Below are positions 43,330-54,269 of a stretch of 64,000 nt of DNA, one piece after another. Under the pieces are notes generated by a model that worked only from the letters and a program-made list of their open reading frames with translations, made no database searches and was not told where the DNA came from. The DNA comes from Sepioteuthis lessoniana. Lineage: Eukaryota; Mollusca; Cephalopoda; Myopsida; Loliginidae. The position numbers were made by a program, and so were the translations under genes. The first letter of the stretch is position 1. Every line of letters starts with the position of its first letter. Location: positions 65,534,658 to 65,598,657 of the forward strand of contig OY757911.1 in assembly GCA_963585895.1 (NCBI GenBank), read 5' to 3'.

Positions 43330-44574
43330 AGAATTTTATACAGCTGATGACTTCTCATTTGTCTTCTATTTTGTCCTATCTATTTCTTTCTTTCTTTCTT
43401 CCCTTCTTTCTTTCTTGCAAAATTTTATACAGCTGATGACTTCTCATTTGTCTTCTATTTTGTCCTATCTATTTCTTTCTTTCTTTCTTCCCTTCTTTCT
43501 TTCTTTCTTGCAAAATTTTATACAGCTGATGACTTCTCATTTGTCTTCTATTTTGTCCTATCTATTTCTTTCTTTCTTTCTTCCCTTCTTTCTTTCTTTC
43601 TTGCAAAATTTTATACAGGTGAAGGCTTCTCATTTGTCTTCTATTTTGTCCTATCTATTTCTTTCTTTCTTTCTTCCCTTCTTTCTTTCTTTCTTGCAAA
43701 ATTTTATACAGCTGATGACTTCTCATTTGTCTTCTATTTTGTCCTATCTATTTCTTTCTTTCTTTCTTCCCTTCTTTCTTTCTTTCTTGCAAAATTTTAT
43801 ACAGGTGAAGGCTTCTCATTTGTCTTCTATTTTGTCCTATCTATTTCTTTCTTTCTTTCTTCCCTTCTTTCTTTCTTTCTTGCAAAGTTTTATACAGCTG
43901 ATGACTTCTCATTTGTCTTCTGTTTTGTCCTATCTATTTCTTTCTTTCTTGCAAAATTTTATACAGCTGATGACTTCTCATTTGTCTTCTATTTTGTCCT
44001 ATCTTTTTCTTTCTTTCTTTCTTTCTTTCTTTCTTGCAAGATTTTATACAGCTGATGATTTCTCATTTGTCTTCTATTTTGCCCTATCTACTTCTTTCTT
44101 TCCTTCTTTCTTGCAAAATTTTATACAGCTGATGACTTCTCATTTGTCTTCTATTTTGTCCTATCTATTTCTTTCTTTCTTTCTTTCTTTCTTGCAAGAT
44201 TTTATACAGCTGATGACTTCTCATTTCTCTTCTATTTTGTCCTATCTATTTCTTTCTTTCTTTCTTTCTTGCAAAATTTTATACAGCTGATGACTTCTCA
44301 TTTGTCTTCTATTTTGTCCTATCTACTTCTTTCTTTCTTTCTTTCTTGCGAAATTTTATACAGCTGATGACTTCTCATTTGTCTTCTATTTTGTCCTATC
44401 AATTTCTTTCTTTCTTTCTTCCCTTCTTTCTTGCAAAATTTTATACAGCTGATGACTTCTCATTTGTCTTCTATTTTGTCCTATCAATTTCTTTCTTTCT
44501 TTCTTCCCTTCTTTCTTGCAAAATTTTATACAGCTGATGACTTCTCATTTGTCTTCTATTTTGTCCTTTCCATT

Positions 44575-44621
<47 letters not shown>

Positions 44622-44645
44622 GTCTTTCTTTCTTTCTTTCTTTCG
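43330..44645. repeat. Minisatellite, 74-96-bp unit, 15 copies, with nested (TTTC)n
   Basis: The fixed part of each unit is 'aattttatacagctgatgac', then 'ttctcatttgtcttctattt' and 'tgtcctatctatttc'. A variable (TTTC)n(CCTTC) spacer follows. Fifteen fixed parts occur (near 43337, 43426, 43519, 43613, 43705, 43800, 43890, 43960, 44047, 44122, 44205, 44280, 44355, 44445 and 44530). Two of them share an 'aggtgaagg' variant. The array ends in a long (TTTC)n at 44577-44644. A 326-codon open frame runs through it because several units are 93 bases, a multiple of three. Confidence 0.95.
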
Positions 44646-45484
44646 CATCATTAATCATAAATAGTTTGTGAAACATTTCCATTGATTTTTAAATCTAAGC
44701 TAAGATAAAGCATAAAAGCAATAAATTTGAATGAGATATTGTGAAGTTGCGCAGTGCAAATCTTCAAAACTGAAAATTCACAGTCGAAATTCTTCCTCGA
44801 TCATTAGCCGATGTTTTCAGCGGAAAAATCGGTGATTATCGCTGTAACAAATTGAATGTTGTTATGTATGTGAAGCTGTTATGTATGTTAACTTGTTATG
44901 TATGTAATCTTATTATGTATGTAAAATTATCAATGTGCTCTCTTACAGGGACCACAGTGATAACTTTACACATCAAAACTTTATACGAAAGGACATTTAA
45001 TGAACTCTCTGACAGAAAAAGTTTGAATATGCTTTCTAATTGTACGAAAACAACAACAACAACAACAACAAACATCAGAAAACAATGAAAAAACAAAAAC
45101 AAAACAAAATAAAACAAAACAAAACAAATACAAAATAAGAAAAAAGAAAAGAAAAATATACCGCCGCAGCGTATTAGGACAGAATCCAGAAATCTGATTT
45201 GAAAGGTGAAATTTTCATTAAAATTTCTGTAAATCATTTTTTTTTATATCTTTGCTTTATTTTGGTATTTAGCTGTAGTTTAGTGTTACACAACACCTAA
45301 CCGAATAGATCATGGAGTAGAAGACAATGGTATGTCATTATAGCCTTGAATATAAACATTCGGAATCGTAGATTTTGAACCAGTTTCGAACCCTGACCAA
45401 TTTCAGGCAGAGTCTCCCTTAGCATTGTGACTAAAAATCCCAAACTGTGACAACGTCGTCAGCGCTTATATTTTCACACGTAGA
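44646..45484. other. No gene recognised; short repeats
   Basis: Contains four copies of 'gttatgtatgt(g/a)' at 44860-44930, (CAA)n at 45049-45070 and (AAAAC)n at 45090-45125. Confidence 0.55.
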
Positions 45485-45590
45485 GCCCCCGTATCGCCCC
45501 AACTATAGGTTAAATAGTGCCAATACTGTTTTTGTATAATGATGGATTTGGCATAAAATAACCGACAAGACTTAATATGCTGTTAAACAA
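45485..45590 (+). repeat. SINE-B 3' half
   Basis: Contains 'ccaactataggttaaatagt', 'ataatgatggatttggcata' and 'cttaatatgctgttaaac', followed by (AAAT)/(CAAA)-rich sequence. Confidence 0.65.
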
Positions 45591-45747
45591 AAAATAAATA
45601 AATAAAAATAAACAAACAAAACAAACAAAAACCAATTCAAGTCAAGAAACAAAAGTATATCTTTTTTTCTCTATTTCCTTTATTTTTAGACTTCTAATAT
45701 TATGACAGTTTGATTTGGTTTAGTTGTGTTTTGTGGTATATCAACCT

Positions 45748-45967
45748 TCGTTGATAGTATAGCGGGTAGAATGTTTGCCAATCGTCCGGGTGACCAGGGT
45801 TCAATGTCAGGACAAGTGGTACCAAAGAAACCAAAAATGGTTCTTGAGGCCTCCTTGCTTAACACTCAGCATTATAAGATACAGATAAAGGGTAAGTGGA
45901 GCAAATAAGTGAAACGTGTAGCACCCTTCTTCTACACTTCGGGTTATAGTCGCTATTGAAAAGGGAG
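45748..45967 (+). repeat. SINE-A copy
   Basis: Contains 'gatagtatagcgggtagaat', 'cagggttcaatgtcaggaca' (B-box region), 'ccaaaaatggttcttgaggc', 'cttgcttaacactcagcatt' and 'gtcgctattgaaaaggga'. Confidence 0.82.
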
Positions 45968-45970
45968 ACT

Positions 45971-45972
<2 letters not shown>

Positions 45973-46018
<46 letters not shown>
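45973..46018. repeat. (TA)n microsatellite
   Basis: About 23 TA units directly after the SINE-A 3' end. Confidence 0.95.
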
Positions 46019-46022
<4 letters not shown>

Positions 46023-46049
46023 AAGCGAATAGTTTGCTGGTATTTTTAA

Positions 46050-46285
46050 ACGTGCCGGAGATCATTTATTTATCATAGTTAAATTGCTTCAAGTATAATT
46101 AGCGCTAATAATTCTAAACTGTTTCAAGCATTGCCATCTGATAGTACTAACTCTATTAAATATCAACTATTTTTTTGCATATAGTTAAATACTTTACAGT
46201 ATTGCTGACCTTAGTAAATCAGTTTGATATTAACATTTATTTGCACATAGTTAAATGGTTTCAAGGTTAAGTTAGCTTAGGTTAT
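46050..46285 (-). repeat. SINE-D internal tandem units, three to four copies
   Basis: Units of about 60-70 bases contain 'atagttaaatggtttcaagt', 'attgctgatattagtaattc' and 'tatttaatatcaa.cattt'. They are spaced regularly at about 46075, 46125, 46185 and 46250. Confidence 0.65.
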
Positions 46286-46810
46286 TTGGTTTAATGGCAT
46301 ATCGACCTTTGGTGGCTATATAATCCTGTTTATACATATATCGTATATTGTATACTAATCTATCTATCTATCTATATTTGGAGGTGAATAGTTTTGGGGT
46401 AGCTATATTTTAAAACGAGGCAAAGCTCATTTGTTTGCGTAAAGTTAAATGTTTTCAAGTATTGTTTTTTAACATTAGTAATTCTATTTATCAAGTATTC
46501 TGATGTAATTTAATCTTAAGGATTTGTTTGCACATAGTTGATGATGTTATCTATTTATTCACATGCAGTTAAATGGTTTCAAGTATAGTAGATGATTAGA
46601 TAGTTCTAGTTGATACCTTGATGAGGCCATAATAGGCACTATCAGATTGGAACTTTGAGCATTGGAAATGAAGGGGTGTTCCACATTTTCTGAAGCTCCA
46701 GGACTGATGCCTCACCATCAGATTGTTTTGTGTCATGCCTAAGACACTCGTTGGAGGGAGGGTTTCCCCTATGTAGACATGCAGTCGGCGCATTTTACAG
46801 CCAAGAGCCG
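46286..46810 (-). repeat. SINE-D, near full length
   Basis: Minus-strand tail at 46290-46330 ('ataaccggtgg'-like, diverged), internal units at 46430-46590, then 'aatgaaggggtgttccacat', 'tctgaagctccaggactgat', 'catcagattgttttgtgtca', 'tttcccctatgtagacatgc' and 'agtcggcgcattttacagcc'. Confidence 0.72.
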
Positions 46811-47288
46811 ACAGGTTGAGGTAATATTATAACTTCCTAAATGGTCTCTGATTTGTTTCAGCAATGATAGAAACTATATACAAATTTGTTGACTCAGCAA
46901 TTACGAATATTTTGGTAATGCTTCACACAAATAAACCAAAACTAAAATAAATAAAATAGAAAAGAAAATATAAATTCATTTGATTTCTCTTTTCAGCATC
47001 CGTGAATTCATAAATTGAATTGCTCTATCTCATTAGAGACGGTTCCGGAAAAAACATCCGCAGTTTATATCCTAGTTATGTAACAATGATGTTGATTTTT
47101 AGTTGTAAACAAGTGGCAAAGCCAAATAATTAAAGACTTGTTCACTTTTGTCGTGTGCGTTTTTCCTGTCTTTTCGTCTGAAGGGGAACCACGTCTTGTT
47201 TCACTGATGCGGGCTACATTTAATAGGCTGTCTTAATTTGGAGATTTCTTTTGTTAGTAAAGTTTCATCAACTTATATAGCAAATCTA

Positions 47289-47289
<1 letters not shown>
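46811..47289. other. No gene recognised
   Basis: AT-rich DNA without recognised family. Confidence 0.4.

Positions 47290-47356
<67 letters not shown>
47290..47356. repeat. (CA)n microsatellite
   Basis: About 33 CA units, followed by (GCAC)4. Confidence 0.97.
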
Positions 47357-47360
<4 letters not shown>

Positions 47361-47574
47361 GCACGCACGATAGATTTATTTCAATGTCTGGACGTACACG
47401 GGGAATCGATATCCACCATTATAAATTATCTTACATACGTATCTTAAAATAAAGTAAACATTACCAATAGGTTATTGAAACATTATGTATATTAGTAAAA
47501 ATATACTCTCTACAGGTGTGAGGATTTAAGTTTTAATCAAATGTTATATTAAATTGGAAAGTTGGATGGTTGGA

Positions 47575-47944
47575 TGTTAGGGTTTTATGGCATATCAACC
47601 TTTGTCGGTTATAATCTATTTTCATAAAAATAATCGGTTCTATTTCAAATAATTCAGTTTAGCGTACCAAAGCAGTTTCATTTCAAACAATTCAGTTGAC
47701 CGTAAGTACGCAGTTTAAATGTAAGTACATAGTTTAATTGTTAAAAATATTTCTATTTCAAGTTATTCATTTTAGTAAAACAGTTCTATTTCAAACAATT
47801 CAATTCAGCATGATTACGCAGTTTAGTTTTATTTGACTTATTGATAGGGCCCTATCAGAGGCTATCACTCCGGGCCAAAATGGACCTGGGAGCGATGGCA
47901 ATGAAGAGGTACTCTGCATTCCCCAAAGCTCCGGGTTTACATGT
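47575..47944 (-). repeat. SINE-D copy, 5' shortened
   Basis: Tail 'ttttatggcatatcaacctt' on the opposite strand at 47585, four internal 'caaacaattcagtttagc'-like units, then 'gatagggccctatcagaggc', 'gggagcgatggcaatgaaga' and 'cattccccaaagctccgggt'. It is cut at 47937 before the head. Confidence 0.75.
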
Positions 47945-48835
47945 TACCTCTCAGATTGGCAATATGGACTTTTATCAAATAACTTCTAGGCATCAAGCAT
48001 CTACATAAAGAAAATAGATTATGATTTAAAATTATCAGATCCAAGAATGTATGTAACTTTCCAAAATTTGATCTTTCACTTTTCCGCTTGTTCGAAAGAT
48101 TGTTACTTTCACTTTCTTTCTTACAATAATTTGTACTTCATAACTTTCTACGATGTTTAAAAACTGACAATGTTATGTTATGGAGTTTCCATTAATTTAT
48201 TATTTACAATGCTTTAGCTCAATGTTAGTGAGTTACCGTGTCTTTCTCATATCATTTTATGACCAAAGAGGACGAACATATCTCTGATCTTGGTCGGTGT
48301 CTCTTTTTATCCATTGTGTTCTTTAGATATGGAGATGCACTCTGAGTAGATCGTCGAAAAGTGTTGGCGTAAGAAACTGGCGCTAGACCTTCACATATAT
48401 CAAGATGTTTTAAAAGAAAATATAAGTAGATTCACTTAATTTCAAACTTTTACCAGCCAACTTCAAAACATCCTCTTAGCATCTTCAACCAGTTACTTCC
48501 AGTGATATCCAGCCTTCCCCCAAAACAAAGCACTATTTTTTATTAGCTTTTTTCCGATTCTGTATATACGGGTCAATAAAATAATTCTAACACTTAATTT
48601 TATTGGATGGTTCGACACTTTTTCAGACGCTCTTAAATTTCAGCCAACTAACAGCTTCTTATTTCAGATTGGTAATATGAATTCGTATCGGCATCAACTT
48701 CCAATCGTACTCATAAGTTTCGTAATTCCACCAAAACAAAGAAAATAATTTACGATTTAAAATTCTTAGATTAAAAAGTGTACCCAATTTGTACTTAAAA
48801 TTTAACCCTTGATCTGTCCACTTTCACAAAAAGCT
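47945..48835. repeat. Direct repeats of about 140-170 bp, 700 bp apart, unclassified
   Basis: 47945-48085 and 48655-48830 share 'cagattggyaatatgraytt', 'aaagaaaataratta.gattt', 'aaaattatcagatcaaraa' and 'tgatctktcmctttc'. The repeats flank about 570 bases of unrecognised sequence. They could be diverged ends of one element or two insertions of the same short repeat. Confidence 0.5.
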
Positions 48836-49357
48836 AATATTTTGACTAGCAATCTCCCATGCTCACATGATTTTAACATTTGATCTTTTCATACCTCTTA
48901 ATCAACAAGAATATTCAACAAACAGTTTTTCTTACACTCAAGAATCGTCAGCCATTTTGCCTTTTTCATCTCTTAGTAATATTTTCTTTTCTTTTACATC
49001 AATTTCAATTTCTACATAGTATCTTATTTTAAGCTCAAAATAAAACAAATATTCAGATTTAGATTTTTTTGTCAGACACTCGGTATGTTTGTGTGTGTGT
49101 GCCTCAAAAATCCTCCACGCCAACACTTTTACGCATGCCGCTACACATACACATGCACGCAAATGCGAGCGCAATCATTTACATACACAAAATCACACTC
49201 ATGAAAAATAGACAAATACACATATATTTCTCTCAATACACACGTATCAATATTCTTATATATGAGTGCGTTTGTACATTTGTGTGTGTATGCGTATGTG
49301 TATGTTTGTGTGCACGCATGAACGTGTTTTTGAAATATTCTTGTGCTTTGCCAATAT
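48836..49357. other. No gene recognised
   Basis: Imperfect CA/TG-rich stretches at 49090-49320 can pair with each other. No coding motif. Confidence 0.4.
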
Positions 49358-49492
49358 TTTGATGTTAATGATTTTAATTTGATGTTAATATTTGATGATT
49401 TTATTCTTTCGTTTTGTCAATATATGATGTTAATGATATTAAAAACGATGTTGATATTTTGATGTTAATATTTTGATATTAATGATCAATAT
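49358..49492. repeat. Short-unit repeat (ttttgatgttaat)n
   Basis: At least six imperfect copies of a 12-14-base unit 'ttttgatgttaat' lie between 49358 and 49492. Confidence 0.8.
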
Positions 49493-49499
49493 CAAGCAT

Positions 49500-49665
49500 C
49501 AAAGCCATTGATCTCAAAAACAGAAACACGAAGATGGGCTGAAAATTAATTGGCTGAAGAACATCACATCAGCAGTTGATGACTTTGTAACTAATGAGAT
49601 CCAAGCACAGCAACACCAATGGAAGAAGTATGTGGACCACAAAGAGGACTATCTGGAAAAAAATA
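49500..49665 (+). mobile_element. mariner-type transposase C-terminal remnant
   Basis: Plus-strand reading near 49555-49665 gives ITSAVDDFVTNEIQAQQHQ, then WKKYVDHKEDYLEKNNLI. The end WKKCxDxxGDYVEK is the C-terminus of mariner transposases of the SETMAR-like type. It differs from the mariners at 25.7 and 56 kb (ERYNKCIAAGGDYFEG). Only about 40 codons remain and no terminal repeat is seen. Confidence 0.55.
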
Positions 49666-50352
49666 ACCTTATTTGATCACATCCCATGAGATTATATTGG
49701 TCAGCCTATGAACTTTTCAGTCAGCCCTCATAACCACATTTACGGGCACATGCATACAGACACTATACGACGGTTCACACTTCGTCACGACATGATCTCA
49801 TTTGTTTTCATTACGAGATACAAACTCAGACAATTTGTATTTGCTTGTTTTTCTAGGTTCTGAATAGGTACATTCTGTTTCTCAATTAGGCAAAAAAAAT
49901 TGCTACCAACAACATAAAATAACTGAGTTTTGAGACAACGTTTACCAATCAAAGCACTGTCCGCCTCGATGTCACATAAATCCATCCAAAAACGCACATG
50001 TGGCAACTTGTTCGGAAATAGGAACATTGAATCAAACAGAATTAAATGCTAGTAGTTAAGAAGAACAAAATACACAAACCTTTTCTCATTTTCATCGGGA
50101 TTTTAGTATTCCGAAGCAGACACACTCTTTTTATCTTCTTTCTTCAAGCGTCTAACACTTATTGTTTTATAACGATTATATTTGCTTCTATTTGAAGATA
50201 TATTTATTTACCATTAGGATTAGTTTATTGACAATTAGTTTATTTACCATTAATATTAGTTATTTACAATTAATATTAGTTCATTGACTATTACATAAGG
50301 ATTTATCTTTTCTAAAAAATATTCTAGTTGTTTATAAAAAATTTAAAAGTAA
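49666..50352. other. No gene recognised
   Basis: Three imperfect copies of 'accattaatattagttwattt' lie at 50210-50285. Otherwise unrecognised. Confidence 0.4.
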
Positions 50353-50592
50353 AGTTGGTGACTGTGGTCGAGGGCGACTCGAAGGCTCTCCTTTCAATAG
50401 CTACTACACCGATGTGTAGGGGAGCGTGCAAATCCTTTCCCAAGATTGCGCCACTTTACCCTAGATACGTATAATGCTGAGTGTTAAGCAATGAAGCATA
50501 CAAGTACCATTTTCGAGTCTTTGGTATGACTCGACCTGGGATTGAACCCCGGTATCACGGGCCATTGGCGAACACTCCACTCACTAGGTCAA
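50353..50592 (-). repeat. SINE-A, near full length
   Basis: Minus strand: 'gtgttcgccaatggcccgtg', 'ggggttcaatcccaggtcga' (B box), 'aaagactcgaaaatggtac', 'attgcttaacactcagcatt' and 'tcggtgtagtagctattgaa', ending 'gaccacagtcaccaac'. A (TA)9 tract abuts its 5' end. Confidence 0.87.
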
Positions 50593-50613
50593 TTTATATA
50601 TATATATATATTG

Positions 50614-50940
50614 TCTTATTCTGTTATTGTTTAATACTATCTTAATATTTTTCAACTTTGTTGAGTTTACAGAATTTTTCCATCGATATTGCAATGGTTG
50701 GATCCCATTGGTTATAAATTCATCAACAGCAGATATTACATCATCATATGAACTTTCAGCCCCCCCCTCGTATATGTAAGCATCAGGCTTTCCTTAGTAA
50801 ATTACATTCAAGCCATGTTCTGTCAATTGAATTCTCTTTTCTGATCACTAAAATTAAGAGAATCCTTATGGGATTCAAACTCGTCAACAATCTATCCATT
50901 AAGCCACTGTTCTGTTCTTTGAATATTGACTGAAATTAAT
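50614..50940. other. No gene recognised
   Basis: AT-rich DNA. A C run at 50760-50767. Confidence 0.4.
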
Positions 50941-51050
50941 TAAAAATACTAAATTTGCTGTTTTTATCACCTAGAATATTTCGGTCGATTAGCCCTTCTT
51001 CAGGTGTTTCATGTCGAACTCGGGAGCCTCTACAGAACATCAAACTGAAC
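50941..51050 (-). mobile_element. Possible PLE terminal remnant, hammerhead-like
   Basis: Minus strand 51006-50965: ACACC, TGAAGA, 'agggctaatcgacc', GAAA, 'tattcta' and GGTGAT. CACC and GGTG can pair, and the order copies the hammerhead pattern of the certain PLE ends. However, helix III does not pair, helix II is only two or three pairs and helix I needs a bulge. Possibly a different retroelement end. Confidence 0.35.
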
Positions 51051-51144
51051 ACTTTTTAAATCCATGAGGTTAGATTGTTCCAATTCTGTTAACGATGACT
51101 AGGTAAAAGTGTTAAGCCATTGTAAGTATACTTTCTTTTTTTAC

Positions 51145-51225
51145 CTATAGAGAGGATTGAACCTGGGACCTCCGATGATTTCACTCAGAAGCACTTTCAG
51201 ACCAACACTTTATCCTTTGCAACAT
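51145..51225 (-). repeat. tRNA-like SINE head
   Basis: Minus strand: 'aaggataaagtgttggtctg' (A-box region) and 'gtcccaggttcaatcctctc' (B-box region). The two halves are separated by about 30 bases, as in a tRNA with a long variable arm. The acceptor stem does not close. Confidence 0.5.
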
Positions 51226-51594
51226 GAATCGTGCCATCACTAATAATTTGATTATTTTTTTCATCAAGTACATTGGTTTCAGATACGAAATTTTAATGGA
51301 TAAAAGCAAAATGCCTAAATTTATTTGTACATCTGTTGAATATCGTTTAATAAAGCATATTTGTTTCCATTTCAGCAAGACTTTAGCAAAGACAACTGTA
51401 TTTTTTGAATAGAACAAGAAATCGGATTAAATCAAAAGTACAAATGGAAGATGATGAAGGTCAAGTGATTAATTCAAGCATTATAAAAATGTTTCCCAAA
51501 AAGAACGATTGCAATAAGTTATTTATACTAAAATATATAGTTGTATAATTCATCCACATAAAAATGCCGTTATTTTTTTTTTTTACAGCTGCTG

Positions 51595-51597
<3 letters not shown>
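51226..51597. other. No gene recognised
   Basis: AT-rich DNA. Overlapping open frames of 62 and 78 codons on opposite strands have no motif. Confidence 0.4.

Positions 51598-51666
<69 letters not shown>
51598..51666. repeat. (TA)n microsatellite
   Basis: About 34 TA units at the left border of the SINE-E cluster. Confidence 0.97.
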
Positions 51667-51668
<2 letters not shown>

Positions 51669-52316
51669 CGGTGGTGGGGTTGAACACTTTTGCGAAGGCA
51701 TTAACGGTTACCACTAAAGTAATACACAGCTCTTCTAATGAATTGAGCACTTCGGTAGTGTAAAATGTAAACAAACGAAAGTTGATGCATTTGCGCTAAA
51801 TTTCCAAGCTGATGTAGAATCGCATATTGGCTTAAGCGGGTAAAGTTAGGCGGGTTTCGATACTGGGTTGGAGCGCTTGTCTGAGGATGACAATATATAT
51901 AAACATACTGCTTCGTTGTATCACAAACCTTTAGTGTGGCTAGACATGCAGGACTCTTTAAGCTTGTATTGAAACCTGCCTAACTTTACGGTAGACATGG
52001 CATCTAACCAATATATACGCTCCCCTCACGGGGGTTGAGTACTCTGGCGAAGGAATTAACGTCTTCCACTCGAGTAATGCAAAGCTCTTCTCATAAATTG
52101 AGTACCCTGGAATCTAATTGCGCAAAATGTAAACCAACGAAAGCTAAAAAACACGCATTTTAATTCCTGAGCTGACGTACATCGTCGAAATGCCTGAGCG
52201 GTTAGATACTATGTCTAGCGTAAAAATTAGGCTGGTTTCGATACCAGTTTGAAGCTTCCTGCGTGTCTAGCAACACTAAAGAGTTATGATATAAACGAAA
52301 GAGTCTGTGGATGACT
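51667..52316. repeat. SINE-E cluster: plus, minus, plus
   Basis: 51667-51900 (+) holds 'gcgaaggcattaacggttac', 'gtaaaatgtaaacaaacgaa' and 'gcgggtttcgatactgg'. 51900-52010 (-) holds a tail-to-head piece ('gtttcaatacaagcttaaag' when reverse-complemented). 52020-52316 (+) is a near full-length copy with 'gagtactctggcgaaggaat', 'gaaatgcctgagcggttaga', 'ggctggtttcgataccag' and 'gaaagagtctgtggatgac'. Junctions fall in 'gacaatatata', so copies appear joined at their TA tails. Confidence 0.75.
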
Positions 52317-52360
52317 ATATATATATATAATATATATAATATATATATATATATATATAC
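52315..52360. repeat. (TA)n microsatellite
   Basis: Interrupted TA repeats form the SINE-E tail and directly adjoin the Tc1-like element. Confidence 0.92.
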
Positions 52361-53660
52361 ACTACCGACAAAAATTTGTGACCAGCCTGGATTTCTTTAA
52401 AAGGCTAATTTGCATTTTTGTATAAATACATTCACATAGTGTAAACATATAAACCCTTATATAAAATTCAAACAAATTTTCAAATATTTTCCCCTCAACT
52501 GCTTTATAGACGTTCAATTCAATTTGTAATAATGTGTGATTGAAAATAATTTCAGAAACCGTTAAAATTTCAAGGACTAACCAGATAGTTATGGAAAAAA
52601 AAACAAGTAGAAATTCTTTCTATAGAAGGCTATCGTGAGAATTAGATCGCTGAAATATTACAGATATAAAAAATAGTTGCGACTTGCAGTGAAAATGTTG
52701 ACCGAAAAAATATTTGGGAGGTCCAGAGTAACATCTGTTAGATCGTGTCTAGTAAAACGAGCAGAGAAAAAACAGAACGGTTGGATTTTATTTTCTTTGA
52801 GATTATTATTATGAATGTTAAAAAAAGAATTCTTTATATTTGGGTTTAAATGATGTGAGTCAGTTGAGAAACCTCTATTAAAAAAGAAAAATAAGTTGAA
52901 AAGACAACAGTAGGTACTAAAGAAGAAGAATTGGACATTAGAATATTGGAAAAAGGTACTATGAAAACGACTGTCCCAAAATTTAAGGTTTTGGAAAGTA
53001 AACGAACAGTGTTTGTCAGACGAACTCTTTCCAAATAAATGTGTGAAAATTGCAATGTGCCAACTGTTAAACATGGTGGTTGTTGTTTAATTAAGTTTGG
53101 AGTTGTTTTGCAGGTGAGATTGCGGGAGATGCTGTTCAAATTAAAGGAATTAGGCGAAAGGAAACGTATCATTGAATACCGCAGAGGCATGAAGTTCTTT
53201 CTGGCTGCCGAGTTGTTGGACAAAATTTTGTTTTGCGGGAAGATAATGATCCATAATACAGCTCAAAACTGTGTAAAATTTATCTAAAATCAAAAGAAGA
53301 TAAGAAAATTTGGTAAATAATGACTTGGTCCCCTCAGCCTCCAGGTATTTCAGCAGTTGCAATAGTCTGGGATGAAATTGATCGTAAAGTTCAAAGTGAA
53401 CTGCCTAAGAATAAGCAAAAGCTGTTTACACATTTACACGCTGTTACTTGGGAATCACTTCCACCAATACACTTAAACGAGTTACTAGAAAGGATGCTAA
53501 AAATTCTGCAGTAATAAATGTTCGTGGACGATTCTTTGATAAAAAAGAAAATATCAATCTGCTTTAAATGAAATTATAATAATTTTATATTCATTTTCAT
53601 TTAATTTACTGAATAATTTCACAAAAACAGAAAAATAAATCTATTTCTTTAAAGATATAA
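52361..53660 (+). mobile_element. Tc1-like DNA transposon, decayed
   Basis: The left end 'acactaccgacaaaaatttg' next to TA has the form of a Tc1 terminal repeat. Plus-strand frames then give an HTH-like region (IAEILQI...VATCSENVDRKNIWE, 52640-52720), and later MCENCNVPTVKHGG at 53039, IMIHNTAQNCVKF (consensus QDNDPKHTA), MTWSPQPPGISAVAIVWDEI at 53320 and DRKVQSELPKNKQKL. These are ordered Tc1 transposase motifs (VPTVKHGGGSVMVWG, W-PPQSPDLNPIE.VWDEL). The catalytic Asp-Asp-Glu triad is partly lost (NT for DND, GISAVAIVWDE for PDLNPIE). Stops and frame shifts are frequent. The right terminal repeat was not found, so the right end is approximate. Confidence 0.8.
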
Positions 53661-53769
53661 AACTTGATTTATTTTTGATGTTTAGAGGAAAAAATAAGTC
53701 CGGTATTAAACAATCAATAGTATAATATAAACAATCAATAGTATAATATATAACGAAACAGTCTATGGA

Positions 53770-54095
53770 TGACAATATATACGTTTCTCCATGGGGGTTG
53801 AGCACTCTGGCGAAGGAATTTTCGCATAATGCAAAGCTCTTCGAAAGAATTGAGCACTCTGGTAGCCGATAGGGTATAAAAATGTAAAGAAAGGGACGCT
53901 GCTGGTGCTGATGTTGCTACACAAATACCTTAAGAATTCCGTTAGCCACTGTGGCACTCTTCTTGCTATCTGAGACTTAGTTTAACGTAAAGTTGGATGG
54001 GTTTCGATCCCGGCTTCGAGTGTCCTACGTGTCTGGCCACACTGAAGAGTTCCGAAAGAACGAAACAGTCTGTCTGTGGATGACAATATATGTAT
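53770..54095 (+). repeat. SINE-E, near full length, preceded by a tail piece
   Basis: A tail piece 'gaaacagtctatggatgaca' ends at 53776. A fresh head follows: 'gggggttgagcactctggcg', 'gcaaagctcttcgaaagaat', 'gtttcgatcccggcttcgag' (B box) and 'gtgtctggccacactgaaga', ending 'ctgtctgtggatgacaatat'. Confidence 0.82.
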
Positions 54096-54269
54096 TGTTT
54101 AAAGAAGTTTACTTAAAGACTACAAAACTTTCTTTTTTTATAATCTTATTTGTTTTCACTTGCTGTCTTACTAGTTTCTTTATGTAAATTCGAAAAATCC
54201 TGACCAGTTGTACCAAAATCATATATAGAAATAACAATAAAAACGCCTAAAAATTCTTGAAGTGATCAG
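54096..54269. other. No gene recognised
   Basis: AT-rich spacer without recognised features. Confidence 0.4.

Noticed and set aside
43310-44290. 326-codon open frame, longest in the window
   Set aside because: It is made of 93-base minisatellite units with TTTC repeats. The FFLSF-rich product has no domain, and equivalent frames stop wherever unit length changes.
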